Source: Arthrobacter sp. AQ5-06 (GTDB lineage: Bacteria > Actinomycetota > Actinomycetes > Actinomycetales > Micrococcaceae). Taken from it: a DNA stretch of 64,000 bases. Shown here piece after piece: positions 17,953-27,034 of the stretch. Under the pieces are notes generated by a model. It was not told where the DNA came from. It ran no database searches and saw only the letters and a list, made by a program, of their open reading frames with translations. The DNA lies in the NCBI RefSeq assembly GCF_003287955.1, contig NZ_QMKP01000001.1, positions 310,001 through 374,000 of the forward strand. The letters are read 5' to 3'. Numbering within the stretch: the stretch's first letter is position 1; the number at the start of each line of letters is the position of its first letter. A program made the translations under genes and the position numbers.

Positions 17953-19092
17953 ATGACCCTCGGCAGGCCCTATAGCCGGAGCCTTGAACGGATCCGGCTC
18001 ATCGGCGATTCCGCCCCGGATCACCACTCGTTACGCACCGCGGTGCCCGCTGAGCTGGGCCGGGTGCTTCCGTCCAGCGCTTTCGTGTGGCCCCTCTCAG
18101 ATCCGCTGACGGCGACGGGCATGTCGCCCGTTGCCCGGATTCCGTGCCCGGACGAACTGCCGTTGCTGATCCGGCTCAAGTACCTGACGCTGGCGGGTCG
18201 CTGGACTCAGTTGGCGATCAGCCCGTCGCCGGTGACGACGCTGCTGCGCGAAACTGCCGGCAATCCATCACGGAGCCTGGTGTGGAATGGCCTGATGAAG
18301 CGCTACGGAGTGACCGATGTCCTGTTCGCAGTGCTGGCGGACAAACACGGCTGCTGGGGTTGGCTTGACCTCTGGCGAACGGCGCAGGACGATCCCTTTA
18401 CTGCCGACGAAGTGGGATACGTCGCTGCCGTGGCACGTGAGGTCACGCCTGCCCTGCGTCTGTCGATAGCCCGGCAGTTTCTCATGGATGCACCTGGCGG
18501 ACCCGACCCCGTAGGACACGAGGTTGTCCGTGCGCGGGCGTCAGTCATCGGCGCAGGTCCGAGGCCGGACTTGCCTCAGCAGGCTGTGCTGACTCTGGAT
18601 GCGGAAATGGCCGTGCTGGGTGGAACGGCTTCCGTGGAGGAGTGGCTGGACCTGCTTCAGGCAGGCCCGCGTCCCTTTCAACGCGTCCCGGCCGAGGTCC
18701 TCAACGTCGCTGCCCAGTTGCTGGCGCTTGAGGCTGGCGTGGATCGTCATCCTGCGTCTGCCCGTGTGCACATAGGATCGGGCCAGTGGGCCATACTCCA
18801 GGCCAGCCGGATGGATTCGACCGGCATTTCAGCCATTCCGCCTTTGGCCGTCACCATCCAGGCGTGCCCTCCGGAGGCAAGGCTTGATATGTTCGCCCGG
18901 AGCTTCGGGCTGACAAGGCGGCAGCGGGAATTGCTTAAGCTTGCCGCCACTGGTGCCGACACCAATGTCATGGCTTCTGCCTTGGGGATTGGGGCCTACA
19001 CTGTCCAGGATCAGTTCAAGCTGATTTTCGATACGTGCGGCGTCCGCAGCCGCGCGACATTGTTGGCACTGGCGATGGGAACGGCCCAGTAA
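17953..19092 (+). CDS. LuxR family transcriptional regulator
   Basis: 379 residues. The C-terminal 60 residues form a LuxR-type helix-turn-helix (FGLTRRQRELLKLAATGADT, then VMASALGIGAYTVQDQFKLI). The N-terminal 300 residues form a GAF-like sensor, with LFAVLADKHGCWGWLDLWR in its middle, as seen in stand-alone actinobacterial LuxR regulators. No phosphoacceptor domain is present. The ATG at 17953 follows CTGGGGGA and was preferred to upstream codons in the less coding-like stretch. Target genes are unknown. The 208-base gap upstream holds a TTAGTTGATCGC direct repeat (17757 and 17770) that might be an operator. Confidence 0.85.
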   Translation: MTLGRPYSRSLERIRLIGDSAPDHHSLRTAVPAELGRVLPSSAFVWPLSDPLTATGMSPVARIPCPDELPLLIRLKYLTLAGRWTQLAISPSPVTTLLRETAGNPSRSLVWNGLMKRYGVTDVLFAVLADKHGCWGWLDLWRTAQDDPFTADEVGYVAAVAREVTPALRLSIARQFLMDAPGGPDPVGHEVVRARASVIGAGPRPDLPQQAVLTLDAEMAVLGGTASVEEWLDLLQAGPRPFQRVPAEVLNVAAQLLALEAGVDRHPASARVHIGSGQWAILQASRMDSTGISAIPPLAVTIQACPPEARLDMFARSFGLTRRQRELLKLAATGADTNVMASALGIGAYTVQDQFKLIFDTCGVRSRATLLALAMGTAQ

Positions 19093-19157
19093 CCGAACGG
19101 CACAGTAACCGGACCCGCCCGATGGGACCAGCTGAGACGTCTGCGCGTCGGCGGGGC

Positions 19158-20753
19158 CTAGTAAGTCCTGTCCGCCACGGGGTCGTGGGTCGGGGGTAGG
19201 GTTGCGTCCGCCTCAAGGCCAAGGCCAAGGCCAAGGTCCAGGTCCAGGTCCAGGTCCAAGACCGAACCGCTCTTGGTGCCGGTCGCATGGTCGGTTTTGG
19301 GGCGGTTTTCTGACCACTGGGGTGGTTCCCAGTCGGGGTGTTCGCTGGCATAGTGGCGTCCGGTGGGTGATATCCAGCCGGGTGGTTCATTCTTGGTAGC
19401 GGCGGTGGGCTTCCAGGCTGTGGTGTGTCTGAGTCTGTGATGTTTGGGGCATGGCTGACCGAGATTTGATAGCCCGGTGGCGCCGCCGTGGGCCCAGGCC
19501 AGCAGGTGGTCGGCCTCGTTGTCGAGGGAGTGGTTGCTGCAGCCCGGGAACGGGCACTTTCCGTCGCGCAACCGTAGCCATTGTCGTTGGGCTTTCGTGA
19601 GCCGGTAGCTGGTCCGCCCGATCTCCAACGGTGCGCCGTCGCGCGGGTCTACAAGCACACGGTGGAAGGAGTCAGCGCCGTCGGCGATGAGCTGCCGGGC
19701 CATGGACGGTGGGATCGGGCCGTATCCGTCGAGCATGGCGGGCTCCTCAGTGAGGCCCAGCAGCGACATGACCGGGACCGTGACCAGCACCTGCGCCCTC
19801 GGCGATGGAACACCGTCGCCCACTGCCATGCCCGTGCCGCCGGTCACGTCCGTCATAACACCGGTTCCGCCGCCGGCGATGTTGTTGCCGAGGAGCCAGG
19901 TGGCGGTGATGTCGGCGCGGATCTGGCTGAGGTTCCGGTCTTCATGGGGTCCTTGGAGGGCGCGTGCGGCGGTGGTGGTGCGGTCCCAGATCGCGGCGGC
20001 CTGATCGGCAGGCAGGTAGGCGGAGAGCCAGGCCATGCCGTCATGCTCCGGCGCATACTCCAATCGCCGATTTTGGACACCGCGTACGTGGCGCTTTTCG
20101 ATGCTTACCGGGTGATGCCGTTCCCGCCACGTCCGGGCCTTGTGCCGGAACCGCCCAGGGATGAGGTCTCCCGCCGGGCAACCCCTCGCAGGGTTTGGTG
20201 CGTCGGGGTCCAGGAAGTGCGCCTCGAGGGCTTGGGCGCCGGCAGGGTCCAGGTTCACGGTTTCGTCGACCATGATCCGGGCGTGCTGCCACGAAATCGT
20301 CCCGGCCTGCAGCGCCGTCAGGGTAAGGGGAAGTGTGGTGGTGAGCTCATATGCCTCAACGAGCAGGGCACCCGCGGTGCGTTCGCTGACCGTCAGGACG
20401 CAGGCGACCTCAGCGAAGGCACCCGCGGTGCGTTCGCTGACCGTCAGGACGCAGGCGACCTCAGCGATCACGGCCATCTCCTGCCCTGTATGGTCTTGCG
20501 GCGACTCGGCCGGGCCTGCCAGTGTCTCGGCGGCGTCGGCGTACACGGCGGCCGCGTGAACCTTCAGGGCCGCCATCTTCGCTTCCCCGCGGGCGACTCC
20601 AGCCAGCGTCTTCAGAGCGATCTCGGCCCTCCGATGCAACGGATCAGCACCACTGGATCCCGAGGACTCGGGCCCGCCACGGAGCACCGCAGCAAGCTCG
20701 GCGAAGGACGCCGCAAGTGCCTCCGCCGTCGCCACAGCTGCTCTGCTATCCAT
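19158..20753 (-). CDS. DUF222 domain / HNH endonuclease-like protein (13E12 type)
   Basis: 531 residues. The N-terminal 330 residues are the DUF222 region. The C-terminal HNH motif reads CPFPGCSNHSLDNEADHL, then AHGGATGLSNLGQPCPKHHR, with both Cys pairs and the catalytic His, so a nuclease fold is plausible. These genes occur in many copies in actinobacteria and their role is unclear. Two oddities show recent change: a 51-base tandem duplication (residues about 95-129, FAEVACVLTVSERTAGA twice) and a C-terminal hexanucleotide run giving LDLDLDLDLGLGLGLE. I chose the ATG at 20753, and an in-frame GTG lies at 20786. No SOS box is seen upstream. Confidence 0.88.
   Translation of the reverse strand: MDSRAAVATAEALAASFAELAAVLRGGPESSGSSGADPLHRRAEIALKTLAGVARGEAKMAALKVHAAAVYADAAETLAGPAESPQDHTGQEMAVIAEVACVLTVSERTAGAFAEVACVLTVSERTAGALLVEAYELTTTLPLTLTALQAGTISWQHARIMVDETVNLDPAGAQALEAHFLDPDAPNPARGCPAGDLIPGRFRHKARTWRERHHPVSIEKRHVRGVQNRRLEYAPEHDGMAWLSAYLPADQAAAIWDRTTTAARALQGPHEDRNLSQIRADITATWLLGNNIAGGGTGVMTDVTGGTGMAVGDGVPSPRAQVLVTVPVMSLLGLTEEPAMLDGYGPIPPSMARQLIADGADSFHRVLVDPRDGAPLEIGRTSYRLTKAQRQWLRLRDGKCPFPGCSNHSLDNEADHLLAWAHGGATGLSNLGQPCPKHHRLRHTTAWKPTAATKNEPPGWISPTGRHYASEHPDWEPPQWSENRPKTDHATGTKSGSVLDLDLDLDLGLGLGLEADATLPPTHDPVADRTY
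19215..19260 (-). repeat. Hexanucleotide repeat tract in the HNH gene
   Basis: On the plus strand AAGGCC and then AGGTCC-type six-base units run about eight times without a break. On the coding strand they give alternating Asp/Gly-Leu residues near the C terminus. Because the unit is six bases, slippage changes the length of the tail but not the frame. Confidence 0.9.
20367..20467 (-). repeat. 51-base perfect in-frame tandem duplication in the DUF222 region
   Basis: The 50 bases starting GGCACCCGCGGTGCGTTCGC at 20367 are repeated identically from 20418. The period is 51 bases, so 17 residues are duplicated in frame. With no differences at all between copies, the event must be recent. Confidence 0.95.
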
Positions 20754-20941
20754 ACTCAAAGCATCCCAGCAGGGTGTGACAATCACCGCGTGGATGAATG
20801 CCTATGTGCATAACTCAGCGGCCACGCCGGCCGTGATGGCAGCGGTCACGAACAAGAGCCCGGCCGTTTCGGCGCGTGGAGCCAATTGGTCCCCTCAGAT
20901 GCGGGGCCTCAACTGTCCGTTCGCGCTGTCGGTGGGGTGGT

Positions 20942-21208
20942 CTACCCGCCGGCGAACGGAGGCAGCACGTCAACCACATCGCCCGGATTTAACACAGTCG
21001 TGCGGTCCCGGACGGCCACCTCGTTGAGCAGGAAACTGCTCCGGGACAGGATACGTTGCAGGGGAGGAGTGCCGGCAGCGGGCTCGGCTCGGTCCACAGC
21101 CAGGACCGCTTCCAGCAAATCGGCCACTGTCGCCCCGGGAGGGAGTACGAAGAGCTCTTCTTCGACCCCAGCGGCAGCGCGTGCGGCAGCGAAGTAACGT
21201 ACGTTCAA
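20942..21208 (-). CDS. moaD: Molybdopterin synthase sulfur-carrier subunit MoaD
   Basis: 88 residues with a ubiquitin-like fold ending in PPFAGG. The terminal Gly-Gly is the residue that is adenylated and thiocarboxylated, then donates sulfur to precursor Z in the MoaD-MoaE complex. MNVRYFAAARAAAG at the N terminus and NEVAVRDRTTVLNPGD later are family-like. It lies four bases after the moaA stop, on the same strand, so the two are one transcript. Confidence 0.93.
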   Translation of the reverse strand: MNVRYFAAARAAAGVEEELFVLPPGATVADLLEAVLAVDRAEPAAGTPPLQRILSRSSFLLNEVAVRDRTTVLNPGDVVDVLPPFAGG

Positions 21209-21212
21209 GAAT

Positions 21213-22415
21213 TCAGCCTCCGATGGCGCTCATGCTGCGGTCCGGCTGGACAAAGTCCGCCGCGCCGAGACCTGTGTGGTCCATGCCGTGGGCCTTTGGC
21301 TTGACCCACATGGCATCCTGCCAGCGTTCGGCCAAGGCCTGATCACTGGCGCCGTCCCGCAGCAGACCCAAGAGATCAAACTCCTCACGGGAGAACAGGC
21401 AGCTCATGATCTTGCCCTCGGCTGTGATCCGCGTGCGACGGCAGTCGGAGCAGAACGGCTCCGTCACGGACGCGATGATGCCCACGGTGCCGAGCACCGG
21501 CCCGTGGGCTTCCGGCGCCGCCTCCACGCCTTCCGGCCGATGCACGTCAGCGGCAGACACTAGTCCCTCGGTACCCAGCACAGGACCATCCGGCCCCGCG
21601 GACCCGGCCACCCGGCGTCGTACTTCAAAGCGTTCCGCCGGGGCCCCGTCGCGGGCGCGGGGATCGGGACCCAACACAAAGTCGCGCGACAACAGGGAAC
21701 GGATCTCGGCCGCAGTGATCATGTTCCGCCGCGTCCAGCCGTGGTCCGCGTCGAGCGGCATCTGCTCGATGAACCGCAGTTCGTAGCCGCGGTCCAGAGC
21801 CCACGCGAGCAAGGAGGGCGACTCGGTGTCATTGATGCCCCGCATCAGCACGGCGTTGAGCTTGACGGGACCCAGACCGGCCGCCCACGCGGCATCGACG
21901 CCGGCCAGCACACGGTCCAGGAACGGGCGCCGGGTCAGCTTGGTGAAGGTCTCTTCGTGCAGCGAATCCAGCGAGACATTGATGCGGGTCAGGCCCGCGG
22001 CCTTGAGCGCGGCAGCCTTTTTGTCCAGGCCCACGCCGTTGGTGGTCATGGAGATCGGCAGCTCCGGATGATTGCTTCGCAGGGCCGCAATGATGTCAAT
22101 CAGGTCTGCCCTGACCAGAGGCTCCCCGCCCGTCAGGCGCAGCTCGCGGACACCGAGCAGGTCCACGCCAATCCGGACAATCCGCACGATCTCCTCGGCG
22201 GACATCACAGCCTGCTTGGCCAGCCATTCAAGTCCCTCGGCAGGCATGCAGTACGTGCAGCGCAGGTTGCATTTATCCGTCAGCGACAGCCGCATGTCGG
22301 TGGCCCGGCGGCCGTACTGGTCCAGCAGGCCCGGCGGCGTTCCGGCCGGCCGCGCAGGCGGCAGGCCCGGCCCTGCACCTTCCCGGGGTTGCGGCATGCC
22401 TAGCTGAACACTCAT
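21213..22415 (-). CDS. moaA: GTP 3',8-cyclase (molybdenum cofactor biosynthesis protein A)
   Basis: 400 residues, a radical SAM enzyme that starts molybdopterin synthesis from GTP. The SAM cluster cysteines are C49, C53 and C56 (KCNLRCTYC). The second cluster's Cys pair is in FCSDCRRTR, with a third in SCLFSREE, and the protein ends with Gly-Gly, the activator tail required for MoaA function. Between the catalytic core and the second cluster is an inserted segment, residues about 270-310, with two GPVLGT copies, making it longer than the usual 330-360. Confidence 0.96.
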   Translation of the reverse strand: MSVQLGMPQPREGAGPGLPPARPAGTPPGLLDQYGRRATDMRLSLTDKCNLRCTYCMPAEGLEWLAKQAVMSAEEIVRIVRIGVDLLGVRELRLTGGEPLVRADLIDIIAALRSNHPELPISMTTNGVGLDKKAAALKAAGLTRINVSLDSLHEETFTKLTRRPFLDRVLAGVDAAWAAGLGPVKLNAVLMRGINDTESPSLLAWALDRGYELRFIEQMPLDADHGWTRRNMITAAEIRSLLSRDFVLGPDPRARDGAPAERFEVRRRVAGSAGPDGPVLGTEGLVSAADVHRPEGVEAAPEAHGPVLGTVGIIASVTEPFCSDCRRTRITAEGKIMSCLFSREEFDLLGLLRDGASDQALAERWQDAMWVKPKAHGMDHTGLGAADFVQPDRSMSAIGG

Positions 22416-22547
22416 AACTTCAGGCTACGCCACGTTTGGCCGCGGCATGGCACCGATGCCGCGGGATGGTCTTACGAAAGTCGTACAGTTCTCCAGGGGA
22501 CGGCCAAGCCCGGTGCCGCCGGGCCCCGGCGAACCTATGCTGGAAAT

Positions 22548-24179
22548 ATGAAGACCCCCCAGGCTCAGCAGGAAGCAGCCGACGACGGCGCGAGCTCCCC
22601 ACGGCGCTCGGGAGCCGACGGTGCCGCTCAAGGCAGCCGCCGCTGGGCCGCCGCGTCGGGTGCAGTGGCCGCCGGCGCCGCCGTCGTCGTGGGAGAGTTG
22701 CTCGCCGGGCTGCTGAGCCCGTCCCTTTCGCCCGTGACGGCAGTGGGCGGAGTCATGATCGATGCCGTTCCGCCAGGTGTGAAGGACTGGGCCATCGCCC
22801 TGTTTGGCACTGCCGACAAGGCAGTGTTCTTGGCCGGGATGCTGCTGGTTATCGCAGCCGTTGGGGCGTTGGCCGGGATACTGGAGCAGCGCAGACGGTT
22901 TGCCGGAGCAGCGGTGATTGCTGTTTTTGGGCTCGTGGGGCTTGCGGCGGTGCTTACCCGCGCCCAGATGACCCCGGCCGCTGCTGTAGTGCCACTGGCA
23001 GGAGCCCTGGCCGGCGCGCTCCTGCTGGGTTTGCTGATCCGGCGGCTTCAGGAAGGGGCGTCAGCCGGCGCGGCAGGGACAGATTATGCCGCGAGGACAG
23101 CAACAACTGCCGGACGGCGCACGTTCCTGCAGGTGCTGGCTACCGGTGCCGGGGCCACCGCCGTTGGCGGGGTTGTTGCCGCGGTCTGGCGAGGTGCGGC
23201 CGCAGGAATCAGCACCGCCCGCGAAAAACTGCAACTGCCCGCCGCAGTAGCGGAAGCGCCCGCCATCCCGGCCGGCGCCGAGGTAGGCCTGGACGGTATG
23301 CAGCCGCTGGTCACACCGAACCGCGACTTCTATCGGATCGACACCGCCCTGATCGTCCCGTCCCTCGACCCCGAATCCTGGGTACTCCGCGTCACGGGGA
23401 TGGTGGAACAGGAGGTTGAGCTGAACCTGGCCGAACTGCTGGCCAAGCCGCTGATCGAACGGCATGTGACCATCGCCTGCGTCTCCAACGAAGTGGGCGG
23501 GGACCTGATCGGCAACGCCCGCTGGCTCGGCTGGCCGGTGCGGGAACTCCTGGCCCTGGCCCGGCCGCAATCCGGTGCCGACATGGTGCTGTCCCGAAGC
23601 TCCGACGGCTGGACGGCAGGCACCCCGCTCGAAGTCCTCACAGATCAGCGGGACGCCCTGCTCGCGGTGGGGATGAACGGCGAACCGTTGCCGTTGGAAC
23701 ACGGCTTCCCGGTCCGGATGATCGTGCCAGGCCTCTACGGCTACGTTTCCGCGACCAAATGGCTGACGGAACTCCGCGTCACCAGGTTCGCGGACGACGT
23801 CGGCTATTGGACGCCGCGCGGCTGGTCCGACCGCGGCCCCATCAAGACGTCCTCACGGATCGACGTGCCCCGCACCGGCCGGCGGGTGGGTGCCGGAACG
23901 GTCATGTTTGGCGGCGTGGCCTGGGCCCAGCACACTGGGATCGGCAAGGTGGAACTCCGCGTCAACCGCGGTCCGTGGCAGGCGGCCCGCCTCGCACCCG
24001 GGATTTCGCTGGACACCTGGTACCAGTGGCAGCTTGGCATCGAGCTGACGCCGGGCCAGTACGAGGTCCAGGTTTGCGCCACGGACCTCAACGGCGAGCC
24101 GCAGGTGGAGGAACGCCGGCCGGTTGCGCCGGACGGGGCCACCGGCTTCCACACGATTAGAGTTGACGTGAATCCATGA
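22548..24179 (+). CDS. Membrane-anchored molybdopterin-dependent oxidoreductase (sulfite oxidase fold)
   Basis: 543 residues. The N-terminal part (about 28-160) has four likely membrane helices, and another hydrophobic stretch at 190-210 follows TTAGRRTFLQVLATG, a twin-Arg-like but not perfect motif. From about residue 240 comes the molybdopterin-binding sulfite-oxidase domain, with the Mo-ligand Cys at about 311 in HVTIACVSNEVGG, then the C-terminal Ig-like dimerisation domain. The catalytic domain likely faces outside, anchored by the helices. The ATG follows a divergent gap with moaA, and its stop overlaps the moeA start. Its substrate is unknown; the family includes sulfite and methionine-sulfoxide enzymes. 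Confidence 0.88.
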   Translation: MKTPQAQQEAADDGASSPRRSGADGAAQGSRRWAAASGAVAAGAAVVVGELLAGLLSPSLSPVTAVGGVMIDAVPPGVKDWAIALFGTADKAVFLAGMLLVIAAVGALAGILEQRRRFAGAAVIAVFGLVGLAAVLTRAQMTPAAAVVPLAGALAGALLLGLLIRRLQEGASAGAAGTDYAARTATTAGRRTFLQVLATGAGATAVGGVVAAVWRGAAAGISTAREKLQLPAAVAEAPAIPAGAEVGLDGMQPLVTPNRDFYRIDTALIVPSLDPESWVLRVTGMVEQEVELNLAELLAKPLIERHVTIACVSNEVGGDLIGNARWLGWPVRELLALARPQSGADMVLSRSSDGWTAGTPLEVLTDQRDALLAVGMNGEPLPLEHGFPVRMIVPGLYGYVSATKWLTELRVTRFADDVGYWTPRGWSDRGPIKTSSRIDVPRTGRRVGAGTVMFGGVAWAQHTGIGKVELRVNRGPWQAARLAPGISLDTWYQWQLGIELTPGQYEVQVCATDLNGEPQVEERRPVAPDGATGFHTIRVDVNP

Positions 24180-25447
24180 CGGCCCGTACCGAAGGCAGGA
24201 CCATGCACAGCCCTCCACACCAGCACGGCCACGCTCACCATCAGGCGCGCTCCATTGCCCTGCACCGCGCTGCCGTCACCGAGCTGCTGACGCCCCTGCT
24301 GGCCCAAGGACGGACGGAGACGCTGGCACTTCGCGACGCGCTGGGCAAGGGCCTCGCCCGGGACGTGCTGGCCCCCTTGAGCCTCCCGCCGTTCGCCAAC
24401 TCCCAAATGGACGGCTTTGCCATCAACAGCTTGGACGTGCCCGACGGCGGTGCGGAGCTGCCTGTCGTTGTCCCCGTTCCGGCAGGTGCCGTGCCGGCGG
24501 CCCTGGAGCGTGGCACTGCCGCCCCCATCATGACGGGAGCCATGATCCCCGCCGGTGCTGACGCCGTCGTGCCCGTGGAACGTGCCGTCCCGGACAGGTT
24601 CCCAGCCCCGGGGGAAACAACCACTGTGTGGTTGCCGGCGACGGCGGCCGGCACCTACGTGCGGTCGGCCGGCAGTGATATTGCGGTGGGGGAAGGGGCG
24701 CTGGCCGCGGGAACGTTCCTCGGCCCGGCACAGCTGGGGCTGCTGGCTGCCCTGGGGATCGCCGAAGTCACTGTGCGCAGGCCGGTGACCGTCCTCCTGG
24801 CCACCACGGGTGACGAAGTCGTGGAACCCGGCCGTCCCCTGCCGGCCGGCAAGATCTACGATTCCAACGGAACCCTCCTCGAAAGTGCCATGCGTCAGGC
24901 AGGCTTGGCCGTGGTGCGCACGGCCATCGCCTCGGACCATCCCGACGAGTTCCGGGCGCTGCTGCGCAGCCACGCCGGCACGGTGGACCTGATCGTCACC
25001 ACCGGCGGGGTCAGCAAGGGAGCCTACGAAGTTGTCCGCCAGGCCATGGACGGGCAGGCTACCGAGTTCCTTCACGTAGCGATGCAGCCAGGTGGCCCCC
25101 AGGGCATCGGGACGTTCGAGGGGGTGCCCTTCCTCGGATTCCCGGGAAATCCGGTCAGCTGCCTGGTTTCCTTCGAAATGTTCCTGCGGCCTGTGCTGGC
25201 TGAACTGTTTGGATCGCCTGCACCGCGGATCCCTGTGCGCGCACGGCTGGGCCACAGCCTTTCGTCGCCTGAACACAAGCACCAGGTCCGTCGCGGAACG
25301 CTCCAGGGGGACGGAACCGTCCGCCTGGAAGGGGGCGAAAGCTCCCACCTCATGCATGCGCTCGCCGGCTCCAACGCGCTGGTGCACGTGCCCGTTGGCG
25401 TCTCGGTGCTCGCCGAGGGTGACGAGGTGGAAGTATGGATGCTGTGA
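24176..25447 (+). CDS. moeA: Molybdopterin molybdenumtransferase MoeA
   Basis: 423 residues, catalysing insertion of molybdate into adenylylated molybdopterin. Landmarks are SQMDGFAI near residue 80, [18 protein letters not shown] near 120, and the MogA-like fold with [17 protein letters not shown] at about 280 and [16 protein letters not shown] at 320. The C-terminal MoeA domain IV follows. It overlaps the upstream oxidoreductase (ATGA) and the downstream moaC, so it is clearly in one operon. A His-rich leader ([13 protein letters not shown]) before the domain is unusual; an ATG at 24203 could be the start instead. Confidence 0.95.
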   Translation: MTARTEGRTMHSPPHQHGHAHHQARSIALHRAAVTELLTPLLAQGRTETLALRDALGKGLARDVLAPLSLPPFANSQMDGFAINSLDVPDGGAELPVVVPVPAGAVPAALERGTAAPIMTGAMIPAGADAVVPVERAVPDRFPAPGETTTVWLPATAAGTYVRSAGSDIAVGEGALAAGTFLGPAQLGLLAALGIAEVTVRRPVTVLLATTGDEVVEPGRPLPAGKIYDSNGTLLESAMRQAGLAVVRTAIASDHPDEFRALLRSHAGTVDLIVTTGGVSKGAYEVVRQAMDGQATEFLHVAMQPGGPQGIGTFEGVPFLGFPGNPVSCLVSFEMFLRPVLAELFGSPAPRIPVRARLGHSLSSPEHKHQVRRGTLQGDGTVRLEGGESSHLMHALAGSNALVHVPVGVSVLAEGDEVEVWML

Positions 25448-25923
25448 ATCCAGAACAATCCGCGCTGACCCATCTGCGCCAGGACGGAAGCGCCCAGATG
25501 GTGGACGTGTCCGCGAAAGCCGAAACCACCCGGGAAGCCACCGCCACTGCCACGGTCCGAACCACCCAAGAAGTGCTGGGCCTGCTCGGATCCGGCGGCC
25601 TGCCCAAGGGTGATGCCCTGGCCGTCGCGCGGGTTGCCGGCATCATGGCCGCGAAAAAGACCCCCGAACTCATCCCGCTCTGCCATCCCTTGCCGCTCTC
25701 GAAAGTCACCGTGGACTTCGAGCTCGGCGCCGATTCTGTGGCCATCCTGGCCACGGTCAAGACCCGCGGGGTCACCGGCGTGGAGATGGAAGCACTGACG
25801 GCAGTCTCCGTGGCTGCCCTCAGCGTGTACGACATGATCAAGGCCGTCGACAAGCACGCCGTGCTGACCGACATCAAAGTGCTGGCGAAAAGCGGCGGCA
25901 AGAGCGGGGACTGGACACTATGA
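25435..25923 (+). CDS. moaC: Cyclic pyranopterin monophosphate synthase MoaC
   Basis: 162 residues, converting the MoaA product to cPMP. Family landmarks are [14 protein letters not shown] near the N terminus, [19 protein letters not shown], with the active-site His in LCHP, and [20 protein letters not shown] near the end, with KAVDK. It overlaps moeA by 13 bases and mog by four, so translation is coupled. The length agrees with the usual 155-165 residues. Confidence 0.97.
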   Translation: MDAVNPEQSALTHLRQDGSAQMVDVSAKAETTREATATATVRTTQEVLGLLGSGGLPKGDALAVARVAGIMAAKKTPELIPLCHPLPLSKVTVDFELGADSVAILATVKTRGVTGVEMEALTAVSVAALSVYDMIKAVDKHAVLTDIKVLAKSGGKSGDWTL

Positions 25924-26489
25924 GCACCGAAAGCACTTACCCACCTGAGCCAAACACGGAGCCGCACACGCCTCAACCTCACCTGCCGGAGCCGCACACG
26001 CACGGTGAGGTGCAGGGACGGAAGGCCGGGGTCGTTATTGCGTCCACCCGGGCCGCCGCAGGCATCTATGAGGATGAAACCGGTCCCGTCATCATCGACT
26101 GGCTGACCGAGCATGGCTTCGAGGCTTACCCGGCCATGGTGGTGCCGGACGGCGAGCCAGTCGGCGCGGCGATCCGGGCCCTCCTCACCCAGCATCCCGC
26201 CGTCGTGATCACCAGCGGCGGTACCGGGCTCAGCCCGGACGACCGCACACCCGACGTGACCCTGCCGCTTCTGGACCGGGAAATCCCGGGCATCATGGAG
26301 GCCATCCGGCGCGAAGGCGCAGCCAAAACGCCGCTCGCGGCGCTCAGCCGCGGCCACGCCGGAGCTACGGGGCAGACGTTCATTATCAACCTGCCCGGGT
26401 CACCCAAGGGCGTCATGGACGGCCTGTCGGTGCTGGACCCCTTGATCGGGCACCTGTGCGACCAGCTGGAGGGCGGCAATGGGCACTGA
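25920..26489 (+). CDS. mog: Molybdopterin adenylyltransferase (MogA/MoaB family)
   Basis: 189 residues. The molybdopterin-binding fold shows [18 protein letters not shown], the signature of this family, and [19 protein letters not shown]. It adenylylates molybdopterin before MoeA inserts the metal. The N-terminal 35 residues are Pro/His/Thr-rich ([16 protein letters not shown]), absent from typical proteins, so the real start might be further downstream, but the ATG at 25920 overlaps moaC by four bases in the usual way. Confidence 0.9.
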   Translation: MSTESTYPPEPNTEPHTPQPHLPEPHTHGEVQGRKAGVVIASTRAAAGIYEDETGPVIIDWLTEHGFEAYPAMVVPDGEPVGAAIRALLTQHPAVVITSGGTGLSPDDRTPDVTLPLLDREIPGIMEAIRREGAAKTPLAALSRGHAGATGQTFIINLPGSPKGVMDGLSVLDPLIGHLCDQLEGGNGH

Positions 26490-26940
26490 CTCGGTTTTCG
26501 AAGTGGTCCACGCGGTGCTGAGCGCAGAACCCATCTCCGTGGACCAGGCCATCGCTGCAGTGGAGTCTGACACCGCAGGGGCCGTGGTCAGCTTCAGCGG
26601 CGTGGTGAGGAATCACGACTACGGCAAGGCAGTTGAGCGGCTCAGCTATAGTGCGCATCCCACGGCTCACCAGGTGATGGCCGACGTCGTCGCGCGGCTG
26701 GCTGCCGAACATGCCGGCGAGGGATCCGCCACGCAGCCCGTGCGGATCTGGGCTGCCCACCGCATCGGCATGCTCGAAATCGGTGATCCGGCGCTGGTCT
26801 GTGCGGTCTCCGCAGCGCACCGCGGACAGGCTTTTGCCGTGTGTTCCGAACTGGTGGACCGCATCAAGGAGCAGGTTCCCATCTGGAAGGAACAGTTCTT
26901 CGCCGACGGCACCGTGGAGTGGGTGGGCGCAGGCAGCTGA
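26479..26940 (+). CDS. moaE: Molybdopterin synthase catalytic subunit MoaE
   Basis: 153 residues. With MoaD it forms the molybdopterin synthase. AVVSFSGVVRNHDYGKAVERL, with the substrate-binding Arg and His, and IWAAHRIGMLEIGDPAL are diagnostic, and the catalytic Lys is in RIKEQVPIWKEQFF near the end. It overlaps mog by 11 bases. It closes the cofactor cluster, and the next gene, dapB, begins 94 bases later from its own region. Confidence 0.96.
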   Translation: MGTDSVFEVVHAVLSAEPISVDQAIAAVESDTAGAVVSFSGVVRNHDYGKAVERLSYSAHPTAHQVMADVVARLAAEHAGEGSATQPVRIWAAHRIGMLEIGDPALVCAVSAAHRGQAFAVCSELVDRIKEQVPIWKEQFFADGTVEWVGAGS

Positions 26941-27034
26941 GCACCAGTGGCTTCCCTTCGCCTGCCGGTGGTTGCGAGGTAACGCACAGCCTCCGGTTCA
27001 ATCCCGGACCCGGCCCGACGGTAGGGTTAACGGC

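Noticed and set aside
19158..20753. Whether the DUF222/HNH gene marks a mobile element or group II intron
   Set aside because: No flanking repeats, integrase or reverse transcriptase are nearby; such genes are common as stand-alone in actinobacteria.
19581..20813. A 410-residue plus-strand frame opposite the HNH gene
   Set aside because: Low-complexity residues without family motifs. The minus strand has a clear DUF222/HNH protein with intact HNH motif.
20787..20941. Possible extra gene between moaD and the HNH gene
   Set aside because: Only short frames with poor codon character; no Shine-Dalgarno or motif.
23804..25387. A 527-residue antisense frame over moeA
   Set aside because: MoeA has all family motifs on the plus strand; the antisense has no recognisable domain.
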